Below are positions 51,631 to 63,846 of a DNA stretch of 64,000 bases, piece by piece (position 1 is the stretch's first letter; the number at the start of each line of letters is the position of its first letter). The translations under genes and the position numbers were made by a program. Below the pieces are notes generated by a model. It was not told the origin of the DNA. It saw nothing but the letters and a program-made list of their open reading frames with translations, and ran no database searches. The DNA is from Bradyrhizobium diazoefficiens (GTDB lineage Bacteria > Pseudomonadota > Alphaproteobacteria > Rhizobiales > Xanthobacteraceae): positions 1,299,001-1,363,000 of the forward strand of contig NZ_CP067100.1 of the NCBI RefSeq assembly GCF_016616235.1, in the 5' to 3' direction.

Positions 51631-52869
51631 GTGGACACGCTCAGGGTCAGAGACGCCAAAGACGTCGAAGAGGTGGTGCGCGCGGCGATTGCCAATGAGC
51701 AGCCGCTCGAGATCATCGGTCATGGCAGCAAGCGCAGCATTGGGCACACGATGGCGACCAACGCCGTGCTCGATATTTCCGCGCTCAATGCCGTCACGTC
51801 CTACGAGCCGAACGAGCTGATCGTCACGCTCCAGGCCGGCGCGCCGCTCGCCGACGTACTGTCGCTGATCGATGCCAAAAACCAGCAATTCGCCTTCGAG
51901 CCTGTCAACACCGCGCCGCTGCTCGGCACGCCCGCTCTCGGCACCATCGGCGGCATGATCGCGGCCGGCCTCGCGGGGCCGCGGCGGATCAGGGCGGGCG
52001 GCGCGCGCGACCATCTGCTCGGCGCGCATGCCGTCTCCGGTTTCGGCGACAGCTTCAAGACCGGCGGCAAGGTGGTGAAGAACGTCACCGGCTACGACCT
52101 CTGCAAGCTCTTGGCGGGATCCTGGGGCACGCTGTCGGTGATGACCGAAGTGACGCTGAAGGTGATGCCCAAGCCCGAAGCCGAGCGCACACTGCTGCTG
52201 CGCGGGTTGGACGATGCCGCCGCCAACAAGGCGATGACCGCGGCGCTCGGCTCGCCTTACGATGTGTCCGCTGCTGCGCATCTGCCGAAATCGGCGCTCC
52301 GTGCCAGGACCGAAGGGCTGGGCGATATCGCCGGCCAGGGCGAGGCGCTGACGTTGCTGCGGCTCGAAGGCATCACGGCCTCCGCTGCCCACCGTGCCGG
52401 CTCGCTGCGCGAATTGCTGGCGCCGTTCGGAACCGCGACGCTGATCGAGGATGCGGCATCCGCCGCGCTGTGGGCCGCGATCCGTGACGTGCTGCCGTTC
52501 GCGGCCAACGGTGCGCTCGGCGCCTGGCCGGTGTGGCGGATCGTCTGCCCGCCGGCGTCGGGCGCGGCGCTCGGCACGCAATTGGCCCGCGAGACCGGCG
52601 GCGACGTGATCTATGATTGGGGCGGCGGCCTGATCTGGGCCGCGCTGCCGCCGAAGGCCGATGCGCATGCGCCAATCGTGCGCCAGCGCGTGGATGCCCT
52701 TGGTGGACACGCCACGCTGATCCGGGCGGCCGAAGATGTCAGGCGCGCTGTCGACGTGTTCCATCCGCAGGCGCCGGGCATTGCCGCATTGAGCGAACGG
52801 GTCCGCGCCAGCTTCGATCCGAAGACCATCTTGAACCGGGGACGCCTGAAGCGGGGCGCTGCGGCATGA
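51631..52869 (+). CDS. glcE: Glycolate oxidase subunit GlcE (FAD-linked)
   Basis: A 412-residue FAD-binding subunit, shorter than GlcD. Visible features are LEIIGHGSKRSIGHTMATNA near residue 31 (FAD loop), VNTAPLLGTPALGTIGGMIA, and VKNVTGYDLCKLLAGSWGTL. It lacks the GlcD C-terminal catalytic His motifs, as expected. GTG 51631 is the assumed start; no strong ribosome site is seen. Its stop overlaps the glcF start in ATGA, indicating coupled translation. Confidence 0.9.
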   Translation: MDTLRVRDAKDVEEVVRAAIANEQPLEIIGHGSKRSIGHTMATNAVLDISALNAVTSYEPNELIVTLQAGAPLADVLSLIDAKNQQFAFEPVNTAPLLGTPALGTIGGMIAAGLAGPRRIRAGGARDHLLGAHAVSGFGDSFKTGGKVVKNVTGYDLCKLLAGSWGTLSVMTEVTLKVMPKPEAERTLLLRGLDDAAANKAMTAALGSPYDVSAAAHLPKSALRARTEGLGDIAGQGEALTLLRLEGITASAAHRAGSLRELLAPFGTATLIEDAASAALWAAIRDVLPFAANGALGAWPVWRIVCPPASGAALGTQLARETGGDVIYDWGGGLIWAALPPKADAHAPIVRQRVDALGGHATLIRAAEDVRRAVDVFHPQAPGIAALSERVRASFDPKTILNRGRLKRGAAA

Positions 52870-54203
52870 AAACCGAATTCTCACTGGCGCAGCTCGCCGA
52901 CCCCGATATCGCTGAAGCCGACAAGATCCTGCGCGCCTGCGTCCATTGCGGCTTCTGCACCGCAACCTGTCCGACCTATGTGCTGCTCGGCGACGAGCTC
53001 GATAGCCCGCGCGGCCGCATCTATCTGATCAAGGAGATGCTGGAGAAGGACCAGGCGCCGACCGCCGAAGTGGTCAAGCACGTCGATCGCTGCCTGTCGT
53101 GCCTGGCCTGCATGACGACCTGCCCCTCCGGGGTGAACTACATGCACCTTGTCGATCAGGCCCGGGTCAGGATCGAGCAGCGCTACGAGCGGCCCCTGAC
53201 CGAGCGGCTGCTGCGCCAGGTGCTGGCCTTCGTGCTGCCGGACCCGCAGCGCTTCCGCATCAGCATGTGGCTGGCGCGGCTCGCCCGCCCGCTCGCCGTG
53301 TTGCTGCCGACGCCGCGGCCCTCGGCCACGCCCGGCCTGATCGAGCGCCTCAAGGCGATGCTGGCGCTGGCGCCGGACCGGCTGCCGTCGCCCGGGCCTG
53401 CCGCCGGCAGCGTGTTCGCAGCCCTCGGCAAGAAGCGCGGCCGTGTCGCGCTACTCCAGGGCTGCGCCCAGCAGGTGCTGGCGCCGCGCATCAACCAGGC
53501 CGCCATCAGCCTGCTCACCCGTCACGGCATCGAGGTCATACTGGTCCGGGACGAGCAGTGCTGCGGTGCGCTGACCCATCACCTCGGCAACGACCACGAT
53601 GCGCTGGCGCGAGCTCGCGCCAACGTCACGGCCTGGCAAAAGGAAGCGGCCGGCGAGGGGCTCGACGCCATCCTGGTCACGACGTCCGGCTGCGGCACCG
53701 TGATCAAGGACTACGGCTATCTGCTGCGCGAGGACCAAGCCTTCGCGGCCGATGCGGCGAAGGTGTCCGCGCTCGCCAAGGACATCACCGAATACGTCGC
53801 CGGCCTGGACCTCGCGCCCACTGCGCGAAACGACAACATCGTCGTCGCCTATCACTCCGCGTGTTCGTTGCAGCACGGGCAGAAAATCACGGGCCTTCCG
53901 AAAGAATTGCTTTCCAAGAATGGATTCGTGGTGAAAGATGTCCCGGAGAGCCATTTGTGTTGCGGTTCGGCGGGGACCTACAACATTCTCCAGCCCGAGC
54001 TTGCGGGCCGGTTGCGCGATCGCAAGGTCGCCAACATCGCAAGCGTCAAGCCGGACATGATCGCCGCGGGCAATATCGGCTGCATGGTGCAGATTGCCAG
54101 TGGCACGTCAGTTCCGGTCGTACACACGATTGAGCTTCTCGATTGGGCTACGGGCGGGTCGCGGCCGGCGTTGAATGCGCAAGATCGAGCTTTCAAGGGC
54201 TGA
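52866..54203 (+). CDS. glcF: Glycolate oxidase iron-sulfur subunit GlcF
   Basis: A 445-residue electron-transfer subunit. Two 4Fe-4S motifs lie near residues 27 (CVHCGFCTATCP) and 78 (CLSCLACMTTCP), and two CCG domains follow (DEQCCGALTHH near 235; SHLCCGSAGTYN near 364, with HSACSLQHGQ between them). It passes electrons from the flavin subunits to quinone or a cytochrome. ATG 52866 overlaps the glcE stop. A histone-like gene follows after 68 nt on the same strand. Confidence 0.93.
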   Translation: MKTEFSLAQLADPDIAEADKILRACVHCGFCTATCPTYVLLGDELDSPRGRIYLIKEMLEKDQAPTAEVVKHVDRCLSCLACMTTCPSGVNYMHLVDQARVRIEQRYERPLTERLLRQVLAFVLPDPQRFRISMWLARLARPLAVLLPTPRPSATPGLIERLKAMLALAPDRLPSPGPAAGSVFAALGKKRGRVALLQGCAQQVLAPRINQAAISLLTRHGIEVILVRDEQCCGALTHHLGNDHDALARARANVTAWQKEAAGEGLDAILVTTSGCGTVIKDYGYLLREDQAFAADAAKVSALAKDITEYVAGLDLAPTARNDNIVVAYHSACSLQHGQKITGLPKELLSKNGFVVKDVPESHLCCGSAGTYNILQPELAGRLRDRKVANIASVKPDMIAAGNIGCMVQIASGTSVPVVHTIELLDWATGGSRPALNAQDRAFKG

Positions 54204-54271
54204 GCTTTCGTCCGCCGGTGACGGCTGAAGCGCCCGATCGACCATTGTTCGGCGGCAACAGGAGGACCACG

Positions 54272-54622
54272 ATGGCGAAAGCGAAGAAGAAGAAAAGCAA
54301 GAAGGCCAAAAAGGCCAAGAAGGTTGTAGCGGCGAAGAAGACCGCGAAGAAGGCAGTCAAGAAGTCCGCGAAGAAGTCTGCGAAAGCAGCCAAAAAGTCG
54401 GCCAAGAAGGCCGCTCCGAAGAAGGCTGCGAAGTCGGCCAAGAAAGCTGTGAAGCAGGCTGCACCGAAGAAGGCCGCGAAGAAAGCGGCACCGAAGAAGG
54501 CGAAGGCAGCTCCCGCGCCGAAGCCGGCAGCGCCGGCTGCGGCTCCCGAGCCCGCCGCCGAGACGAGCTGGGCGATGCCTTCGTCTTCTGCGGAACCGAC
54601 GCCGGCCGACGGGCAGGGCTAG
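54272..54622 (+). CDS. Lys/Ala-rich histone H1-like DNA-binding protein
   Basis: A 116-residue, very basic, low-complexity protein: residues 2-80 are almost wholly Lys, Ala, Ser and Pro (KAKKKKSKKAKKAKK, then repeats of KKAAPKKAAK), followed by an acidic Ala/Pro/Glu/Ser tail (EPAAETSWAMP). About a third of residues are Lys. This matches the eukaryote-like H1/AlgP-type nucleoid proteins of bacteria. AGGAGG lies 6 nt before ATG 54272. DNA binding is inferred from composition. Confidence 0.8.
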   Translation: MAKAKKKKSKKAKKAKKVVAAKKTAKKAVKKSAKKSAKAAKKSAKKAAPKKAAKSAKKAVKQAAPKKAAKKAAPKKAKAAPAPKPAAPAAAPEPAAETSWAMPSSSAEPTPADGQG

Positions 54623-54732
54623 GCCGGGAGGCCGGTCTGGGACCAAGCCCCAAGGTTCGGCCGAAGGCTCGACCAAAGAAAGCTTCGACCAAAGGTTGCG
54701 GGCCACCCCAACCGGCAATGATCGACAACAGC

Positions 54733-54764
54733 AAGGCCGCGGCGGTGACGCTGCGGCCTTTTTG
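54733..54764 (+). terminator. Rho-independent terminator after the histone-like gene
   Basis: AAGGCCGC (54733-54740) and GCGGCCTT (54753-54760) form a perfect 8-bp stem ending in a run of five Ts. It ends the glcEF-histone-like transcription unit. Confidence 0.85.
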
Positions 54765-55089
54765 CATCGTCACAATGGCTGCAGGCAGTGGTTGTTTCTC
54801 GCCTCAGCCTGATTCGTGGCGCGCACACCACGGCGGCTCGGCGCTCCGTATTAATCCGGACCGCTCTCGGCGCTTTGGAATGCGAATAATGTGGTCGAGA
54901 AGCAACACAGGCTGACAACCTTTCGTGGAATCGTCAAAACGCCCAAAAAGTCGGCAGATGCTCGCGATTTTTGCTTCTCGGTTGAGACCCGCCAATCCAG
55001 ATTGTCGCAGCAACGCGATTTTGCAGACAGGTCGTACACTCCGGGGGGCTTCCGGGACCGACTGGGTAGAACTGGTGATGGGGATCGAG
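54765..55089 (+). other. Leader region of the outer-membrane protein gene
   Basis: A 325-nt stretch between the terminator and the outer-membrane protein start. It must hold that gene's promoter. An open frame from 54925 runs into the gene but its residues are not family-like, so I treat it as untranslated. I see no other feature. Confidence 0.45.
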
Positions 55090-56103
55090 ATGAAGAAAGT
55101 GGCTTTGTTGGCAACGGCGCTGGCAATGGTGACGGGTTCGGCTTTCGCGGCAGACATGCCGGTGAAGGCCCTGAAAGCTCTTCCGGCACCGGCCTTTGAA
55201 CCCTGGGATATCGCGTTCGGCGGCGCGATCATGAGCGACTACATCTTCCGCGGCATCACCCAGTCGAACCACAAGCCGTCGGTCGCCGCCTATTTCGAGC
55301 CGCGCTACAACGTCAACAAGGACCTCCAGCTCTATGCCGGCGTCTCCGCCGAGAGCATCTCGTTCCCCAACCGTGCCGCGGCTGAAGTCGACATCTACGG
55401 CGGTATCCGCCCGACCTTCGGCGCCTTCGCCTTCGACATCGGCGTCTGGGGCTACCTGTATCCGGGCGGCACCTGCCAATACGGCGCTCCCTTCGATACA
55501 GCGGGCAACCCGCTCAGCGCCGAATGCGCCACCAATTTCCTGCTGAACGGCAACGTCATGAAGAAGGACGTCAGCTTCTTCGAAGTCTACGGCAAGGTGC
55601 TCTACACCATCAACGACAACTGGGCCGTTGGCGTGAACGAGTACTACACACCGAGCTTCCTGAACTCGGGTGCGTGGGGCGACTATGTGTCCATCACCGC
55701 CAAGTACACGGCGCCCAGCACGGTGTTCGGCTCCAGCGGCGTCGGCATGTACGTCTCGGGCGAGTTCGGCCGCCAGTTCTTGGGCACCTCCGACTCCTTC
55801 TACGGCACGGGCTTCGCTGCGCCGGGCTTCGGCGGTCCGTATCCGAACGGCATCAAATACGCCGACTACAACACCTGGAATATCGGCATCGGCTTCACCT
55901 ACAAGGTGTTCACGCTCGATCTGCGTTACTCGGACACCGACCTTTCGAAGGCGAACTGCAACGCGTTCACCAGCGACTACACCGCGGGCTTCAACGGCAG
56001 CTTCAGCAACATCAACCCGACTGGCGTCGGCTCCAATTGGTGCGGCGCGGCCGGTATCGCCAAGCTGTCCTTTGACCTGACGGCGATGACCAACCTGAAG
56101 TAA
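55090..56103 (+). CDS. Outer-membrane beta-barrel protein (TorF family)
   Basis: A 337-residue protein with a signal peptide (KKVALLATALAMVTGSAFA, cleaved before ADMPVKA) and a barrel with alternating strands: FGGAIMSDYIFRGITQSNHK near residue 46 is the hallmark of the TIGR02001 putative porin family. Other strands include VYGKVLYTINDNWAVGVNEY and LDLRYSDTDLS. Cys residues (GGTCQYG, SAECATN, SNWCGAAG) may form disulfides. Start ATG 55090 follows GGGGA; ATG 55078 is an alternative. It probably sits in the outer membrane; the transported substrate is unknown. Confidence 0.85.
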   Translation: MKKVALLATALAMVTGSAFAADMPVKALKALPAPAFEPWDIAFGGAIMSDYIFRGITQSNHKPSVAAYFEPRYNVNKDLQLYAGVSAESISFPNRAAAEVDIYGGIRPTFGAFAFDIGVWGYLYPGGTCQYGAPFDTAGNPLSAECATNFLLNGNVMKKDVSFFEVYGKVLYTINDNWAVGVNEYYTPSFLNSGAWGDYVSITAKYTAPSTVFGSSGVGMYVSGEFGRQFLGTSDSFYGTGFAAPGFGGPYPNGIKYADYNTWNIGIGFTYKVFTLDLRYSDTDLSKANCNAFTSDYTAGFNGSFSNINPTGVGSNWCGAAGIAKLSFDLTAMTNLK

Positions 56104-56125
56104 GTTTCTCCGCGGGAAGACTCGA

Positions 56126-56153
56126 GGGCGGCAGAGCAATCTGCCGCCCTTTT
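56126..56153 (+). terminator. Rho-independent terminator of the outer-membrane protein gene
   Basis: GGGCGGCAG (56126-56134) and CTGCCGCCC (56141-56149) form a perfect 9-bp stem with a 6-nt loop and TTTT at 56150-56153. Confidence 0.9.
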
Positions 56154-56180
56154 GCTTTGGGCTGTGCGAGTCCCGGGCCT

Positions 56181-56283
56181 GCATGGTTAGAGACGCGCCG
56201 TAAGGCGGCGCTCCTCACCATGGGAGTCTGGGATCTTGCCGCCTGAGGGCCCGCCGTAGGCGGGCGTCTCGAAGGATGGGCCG
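56181..56283. repeat. Palindromic repeat, GCATGGTTAGAGACGCGCC family
   Basis: Inner arms (CGCCGTAAGGCGGCGC; GCCCGCCGTAGGCGGGC) and outer GAGACG/CGTCTC pieces build a multi-stem element with the motif CTCACCATG. I recall such elements as common in Bradyrhizobium and Rhodopseudomonas. It lies between the outer-membrane protein terminator and the BacA-like gene. Confidence 0.7.
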
Positions 56284-56325
56284 CGACTATTGCAGACGTC
56301 CTTAGGCTTCGCAGCGCCCCCAACT

Positions 56326-58086
56326 TTAGCGCACCGCAGTCGGCTCCGCCTTGGCCGGCGTGTCGCCCTTGCCGAGAATGTGGATCGCGCCGTCCTTCAC
56401 CATCGCCACCTTGCGGGTGTGGAAGGCGTCCAGAGTCGAGCGGTGGCCAATCGAGACGATGGTGGCCTGCGGCAGCTTCTCCGTGAGCAGGCGGTACAGC
56501 CGGGCCTCGGACGGCTCGTCCAGCGAGGCGGTGGCCTCGTCCAGGAACAGATAGTCCGGCACATCCAGCAGCGCGCGGGCGAGCCCCAAGCGCTGCTGCT
56601 CGCCCAGCGACAGCATCCGGTTCCAGTGGCCGTCCTCCTCGAGCCGCTCGGCGAGATCGGGCAGGCCGACCGCGATCAGGGCGTCCCTGATCCGCGGGCT
56701 CTCGAATGCGCCGGGCGCTGCGGGATAGACCACGGCGTCGCGCAGCACGCCGACGGGGAAATAGGGGCGCTGCGGCAGCATCATCAGCTTCGCTTTTTCA
56801 GGGATGAAGATGGTGCCGGTGCCGAACGGCCAGATCCCGGCGATGGCCCGGAACAGCGTCGACTTGCCGGAGCCCGATGGTCCGGTCACCAGCACGCGCT
56901 CCGGCGCGTGGATCGCGAAGCTGTCGGCCGCGACCAGCGGCGCGCCGTTGGGAAGGTTGACGCAGAGCTGCTCGAGGTCGACATCGCGGCTGCCCGCAGC
57001 CTTGAGGGCGATCGCGGGCTCGTTCGCCGGCAGGGTCGTAGCTGAGGCGACCGACATCTCGAAGCCGTCGAGACGAGCGACGATCGAGCGCCATTCCGCG
57101 ATCGACCGGTAGGCCGTGACGAAGAAGGACAGCGCGCCCTGCACGCTGGAGAAGGCTGACGCTGTCTGCATCATGTCGCCGAGCTGGATCTTCTTGGCGA
57201 AGAACGCCGGCGCGACCAGCACATAGGGAAAGATCACCGCGGCCTGCTGATAGCTGGCCGTGAACATGGTGAGGCGCTTGGTCCGGCTCATGATCGCGTA
57301 CCAATTGCCGATCACGAAACCGAAACGACCCAGCAGCCGGCTGCGCTCGGCGCCTTCGCCCTTCAGCAGCGCGATCTGCTCGGAATTCTCGCGGACGCGG
57401 ACGAGATTGAAGCGAAAGTCGGCCTCATAGCGCTGCTGCTCGAAATTGAGATTGACGAGCGGTGCGCCGATCCAGTGCGTCAAGGCGGTGCCGAAGATCG
57501 CGTAGATCAGCGCGCCCCAGCACAGATACCCCGGGATCACGTAATCGGTGCCGAACAGGTGCAGCGGTGCGGCGTTGGAGAGACCCCAGAGGATGATCAC
57601 GAACGAGAACAGCGTCACGATCGAGGAGAGCAGGCCGAGCCCGATGGTCAGGGTCTGCTCGACAAAGTTCTTGACGTCTTCGGTGATGCGCTGGTCGGGG
57701 TTGTCGGCCGCATCGCCCTTGAGCTGCATGCGATAATGCGTGGCGCCGTCGAGCCATTCGCCGAGATAGTGCCGCGTCAGCCACTGCCGCCAGCGGATCT
57801 GGAGCCACTGGTTCAGGTACAGCTTGTAGACCGCCAGCGCGATGAAGATGGAAGCAAGCCCGACGAAGATCCATATCTGCGTGACGAACGCGTCCCAATC
57901 GCTCGCCTGGAGCGCGCTGTAGAACCGGTTCTGCCATTGGTTCACCAGCACGTCGATTGCGACCAGCGCCAGCTCCATCGTAACCACGGCTGCGAGCAGG
58001 CCGCGGCCGGCCCATTTGTCCTCGGATCGGAAATAGGGCATGGCGATTCGCCAGACGATCGCGAGCGTGGCGCTGATGTTCTTCAC
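56326..58086 (-). CDS. BacA/SbmA-type ABC transporter, fused permease and ATPase
   Basis: A 586-residue half transporter: N-terminal SbmA/BacA-like membrane domain (MPYFRSEDKWAGRGLLAAV near 16-34, VNQWQNRFYSALQASDWDAF, VEQTLTIGLGLLSSIVTLFS), then an ATPase with Walker [12 protein letters not shown], signature SLGEQQRLGLARALL and Walker B YLFLDEATASLDEP. Related proteins import peptides or vitamin B12 or affect very-long-chain lipids. Start GTG 58086 has GGAG 10 nt upstream and agrees with family length; a longer frame exists. It is divergent from the lactate permease gene. Confidence 0.87.
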   Translation of the reverse strand: MKNISATLAIVWRIAMPYFRSEDKWAGRGLLAAVVTMELALVAIDVLVNQWQNRFYSALQASDWDAFVTQIWIFVGLASIFIALAVYKLYLNQWLQIRWRQWLTRHYLGEWLDGATHYRMQLKGDAADNPDQRITEDVKNFVEQTLTIGLGLLSSIVTLFSFVIILWGLSNAAPLHLFGTDYVIPGYLCWGALIYAIFGTALTHWIGAPLVNLNFEQQRYEADFRFNLVRVRENSEQIALLKGEGAERSRLLGRFGFVIGNWYAIMSRTKRLTMFTASYQQAAVIFPYVLVAPAFFAKKIQLGDMMQTASAFSSVQGALSFFVTAYRSIAEWRSIVARLDGFEMSVASATTLPANEPAIALKAAGSRDVDLEQLCVNLPNGAPLVAADSFAIHAPERVLVTGPSGSGKSTLFRAIAGIWPFGTGTIFIPEKAKLMMLPQRPYFPVGVLRDAVVYPAAPGAFESPRIRDALIAVGLPDLAERLEEDGHWNRMLSLGEQQRLGLARALLDVPDYLFLDEATASLDEPSEARLYRLLTEKLPQATIVSIGHRSTLDAFHTRKVAMVKDGAIHILGKGDTPAKAEPTAVR

Positions 58087-58404
58087 AGAGCTCTGTCTCC
58101 TCGAGGGGGTGTGGACAAATGCCGGGAGCCAAATGGCTGTGGCCACGGCGGAAATTGGCTGCGCTTAGACTAAAGTCGCAAGTTCTGCAATTTGCGTTGG
58201 CTTGTCGCGGCTTGCAACCCTAGCATGGGCTTCATCGGCGCGGGGTGGGGGCCTCCAGGATTTCGCGACCTTGTGAGCGGACGGGAACCGCAGCATTCGC
58301 GAGGAATTCGCCTCCGGGTCGGGGGTTATGGCTTCCAGCGTCAAGCGGGTTCGGCCGTCCACGCATGGCCGCCTGCCGCAACAGATGCGTGGGGGAGGAA
58401 GACC
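58087..58404. other. 318-nt divergent region between transporter and lactate permease genes
   Basis: It must hold promoters for both flanking genes. An A/T-richer patch near 58168-58200 includes GACTAAAGTC, a GACT/AGTC dyad. I see no gene, repeat or RNA here. Confidence 0.4.
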
Positions 58405-60069
<1,665 letters not shown>

Positions 60070-60091
60070 AAGCCGACAGCGGCTTCCACGC

Positions 60092-60126
60092 AAAATCCCC
60101 GCGAGGTTCGTCCTCGCGGGGATTTT
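60092..60126 (+). terminator. Terminator after lctP
   Basis: AAAATCCCCGCGAG (60092-60105) and CTCGCGGGGATTTT (60113-60126) form a perfect 14-bp stem with a 7-nt loop. The A-tract/T-tract arms make it able to act in both directions. Confidence 0.92.
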
Positions 60127-60207
60127 CGCATCTGCGTTGGACGAACCTTCTCAATGGCCCCGCCGTCTTATAGAAGGTGCCGCAAATCAGGTTCGTCGAG
60201 AGGTTTC

Positions 60208-60606
60208 ATGGTTTCGCTCAAGCAGGTGGTGTGTCTGGTGGTTGCAATGCTCGCGGCGTCCAGCCTCGCGCGTGCCGAGGAGGGCTTTCCCTTCGGCACC
60301 GAGATGACGCTGGAGGCGCTGCCGCAAGCAGGCTCGAAGCGGATTCCGAACATCGAGATCGGCGACAATGGCGAGGTCGTGCTGGAGCTCTGGTGCAAGG
60401 GCGGCAAGGGCCAGTTCTCGGTCGCCGGCAACACCGTGATCTTCGTCCCCGGCCAGATCCAGGACCGCTCCTGTCCGCCGGCAAAAGCCCAGGCCGACGA
60501 CGACCTCGTCGCAGCCCTCGGCAGCGTCGAGACCTGGAAGCGCCAAGGCGAGGTGCTGACGCTGATCGGCCCCAAGCCGCTGCGCTTTCGCGTGAACGGG
60601 AATTGA
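60208..60606 (+). CDS. Small exported hypothetical protein
   Basis: A 132-residue protein with a signal peptide (QVVCLVVAMLAASSLARA) and a compact beta-rich domain (FPFGTEMTLEALPQAGSKRI, then LELWCKGGKGQFSVAGNTVI and WKRQGEVLTLIG). The fold resembles META/HslJ-like domains, but this is weak. Two Cys (LWCKG, RSCPPA) may pair. GAGAGG is found just before ATG 60208. Unknown function. Confidence 0.75.
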   Translation: MVSLKQVVCLVVAMLAASSLARAEEGFPFGTEMTLEALPQAGSKRIPNIEIGDNGEVVLELWCKGGKGQFSVAGNTVIFVPGQIQDRSCPPAKAQADDDLVAALGSVETWKRQGEVLTLIGPKPLRFRVNGN

Positions 60607-60618
60607 GCCACGCTCGCT

Positions 60619-60718
60619 GTCGTGCCCCGGCTTGACCGGGGCACCCAGGGCCGCGGCTTCTCGGCAGATTCACAACCCCGTCGGAGTACTGGATCGCCCG
60701 GTCAAGCGGGGCGATGAC
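60619..60718. repeat. Palindromic repeat, CCGGCTTGACCGGG family
   Basis: The ends GTCGTGCCCCGGCTTGACC and GGTCAAGCGGGGCGATGAC are imperfect inverted copies; an inner CCGGCTTGACCGG is itself a partial hairpin. I recall it as a common Bradyrhizobium repeat. It lies between two convergent genes. Confidence 0.7.
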
Positions 60719-60735
60719 CGCGAGTGGTGTTCACG

Positions 60736-61947
60736 TCACTTCCACACCGACTTGTCGGCGTCCCACTTCTGGCCCTTCAGTTCCTTGGCGAGCGCATCGA
60801 TCGAGCCGTTGTCGTCGGGCTGATCGCCTTCCTCATCGGCCGAGGCTTCGTCCGAGAGATTGAGCCTGGCGCCGCTGCTCTCGTCGACGGTGGTGGTCGC
60901 GGGGCTGCCGATCCACAGCATGAGCTTGTCGGTGGTGCCCGGCCGGTCGGGCGAGATCAGGCCTGCCACCTCGATCGTGTCGGTGAGCTCAAGCGCCGGG
61001 AAATCCTGGTTCGGCCGCTTGAAAACCAGCTTGAGCTTGCCGGTGGCGGGATTGAAGCTTTGCGACGCCGGCTTTGCCGCAAGCGTCCTGCTCAGCACGC
61101 CCGCCACGGCCGAAGCGAGCTTGTCGCGGTTGATCCTGTCGCCGTCGCGCCAGTCGGCGGCGGGAATGCGGATGGTGCGGTCCATCTCGGTCATCCCGGC
61201 GATCCAGCCTGCAGCGGTGACGCCCGGCATCGCCTTGAACTTCGCGAGCAGCGCGGTCGCCCGTTCCGGATCGACCGACATGTTGATGGTCTGCTCGCCG
61301 GCGCGCAGCGCGTCGCAGCCGACCGAGAGGCTCGCCAGCGTCACCTCGACGTCCTGGCCCTTCAGGCTCTTCAGGAACTCGGTCGCCGCGTCCAGCTTGA
61401 CCTTGACCGCGATTGCCTCGGGCGAGACGTCGGTGAAATCCTTCGGCTGCGGCGTGATGCCGTCGTCGGAGGTCTGGTTGTCCAGAAATTCCTTCTCGCT
61501 GAGATCGGAATTGTCCGGCGAGGTGACCTCGGTCACGGTCTGGCCGATCGAGATCTGGCCGCGGAATTCGAAGGTATCGCCGGACTGCTTGCGCAGCAGC
61601 TTGACGCTGACCGGCGACTTCTCGCCGAGGCTTTGGGTGGTGCCGGTCAGGTTCTGGCCGGCGACCTGAAGATTGACGACGAAGCGGTCCTTGCGGTCGG
61701 AATTCTTCGCGACGGGATAGCAGACGTCGAGCACGGCCGCCGTCACGGTCTTGCCCTGACGCGTCTCCTTCAGGATCACGTCGGCATTGCCATCCATCAG
61801 CCCATCGATCGAGGTGAAATAGCGCGTCTCGGTTCCGCCCGGCGCCGTCGCCTTCGGCGACAATTTCATCTGGGCGGATGCGATCTCGGGCGAGCTGGCG
61901 AGCAGAGCCGCCAAAATCATCGTCGGGCAAACCAGGAGCGCGCGCAT
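60736..61947 (-). CDS. Exported hypothetical protein
   Basis: A 403-residue protein with a signal peptide (MILAALLASSPEIASAQ) and no recognised domain. Repeated beta-strand and turn patterns (ETRYFTSIDGLMDGNADVIL; FVVNLQVAGQNLTGTTQSLG; LKLVFKRPNQDFPALELTDT) and the acidic end (ASADEEGDQPDDNGSID) suggest a soluble periplasmic beta-rich protein. GAGG lies 8 nt before ATG 61947. It is downstream of groEL on the same strand, but a terminator separates them. Confidence 0.72.
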   Translation of the reverse strand: MRALLVCPTMILAALLASSPEIASAQMKLSPKATAPGGTETRYFTSIDGLMDGNADVILKETRQGKTVTAAVLDVCYPVAKNSDRKDRFVVNLQVAGQNLTGTTQSLGEKSPVSVKLLRKQSGDTFEFRGQISIGQTVTEVTSPDNSDLSEKEFLDNQTSDDGITPQPKDFTDVSPEAIAVKVKLDAATEFLKSLKGQDVEVTLASLSVGCDALRAGEQTINMSVDPERATALLAKFKAMPGVTAAGWIAGMTEMDRTIRIPAADWRDGDRINRDKLASAVAGVLSRTLAAKPASQSFNPATGKLKLVFKRPNQDFPALELTDTIEVAGLISPDRPGTTDKLMLWIGSPATTTVDESSGARLNLSDEASADEEGDQPDDNGSIDALAKELKGQKWDADKSVWK

Positions 61948-62034
61948 CGCCGAAATCCTCGAAGGGACAGAATCGGCCGCCACCGTAGTTGGTTTTGGCC
62001 GCCGATTGAATTGCAAAGCGTCAGGGAGGATCGG

Positions 62035-62065
62035 CAAAAAAGAAGGCCGCCCGGAGGCGGCCTTC
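62035..62065 (-). terminator. Rho-independent terminator of the groESL operon
   Basis: On the minus strand, GAAGGCCGCC and GGCGGCCTTC (62042-62051 and 62056-62065) form a perfect 10-bp stem with a 4-nt loop, followed by CTTTTTT (bases 62035-62041 read in reverse). Confidence 0.93.
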
Positions 62066-62091
62066 GCAACACTGTAAGGAAAGGGTGGGCT

Positions 62092-63846
<1,755 letters not shown>

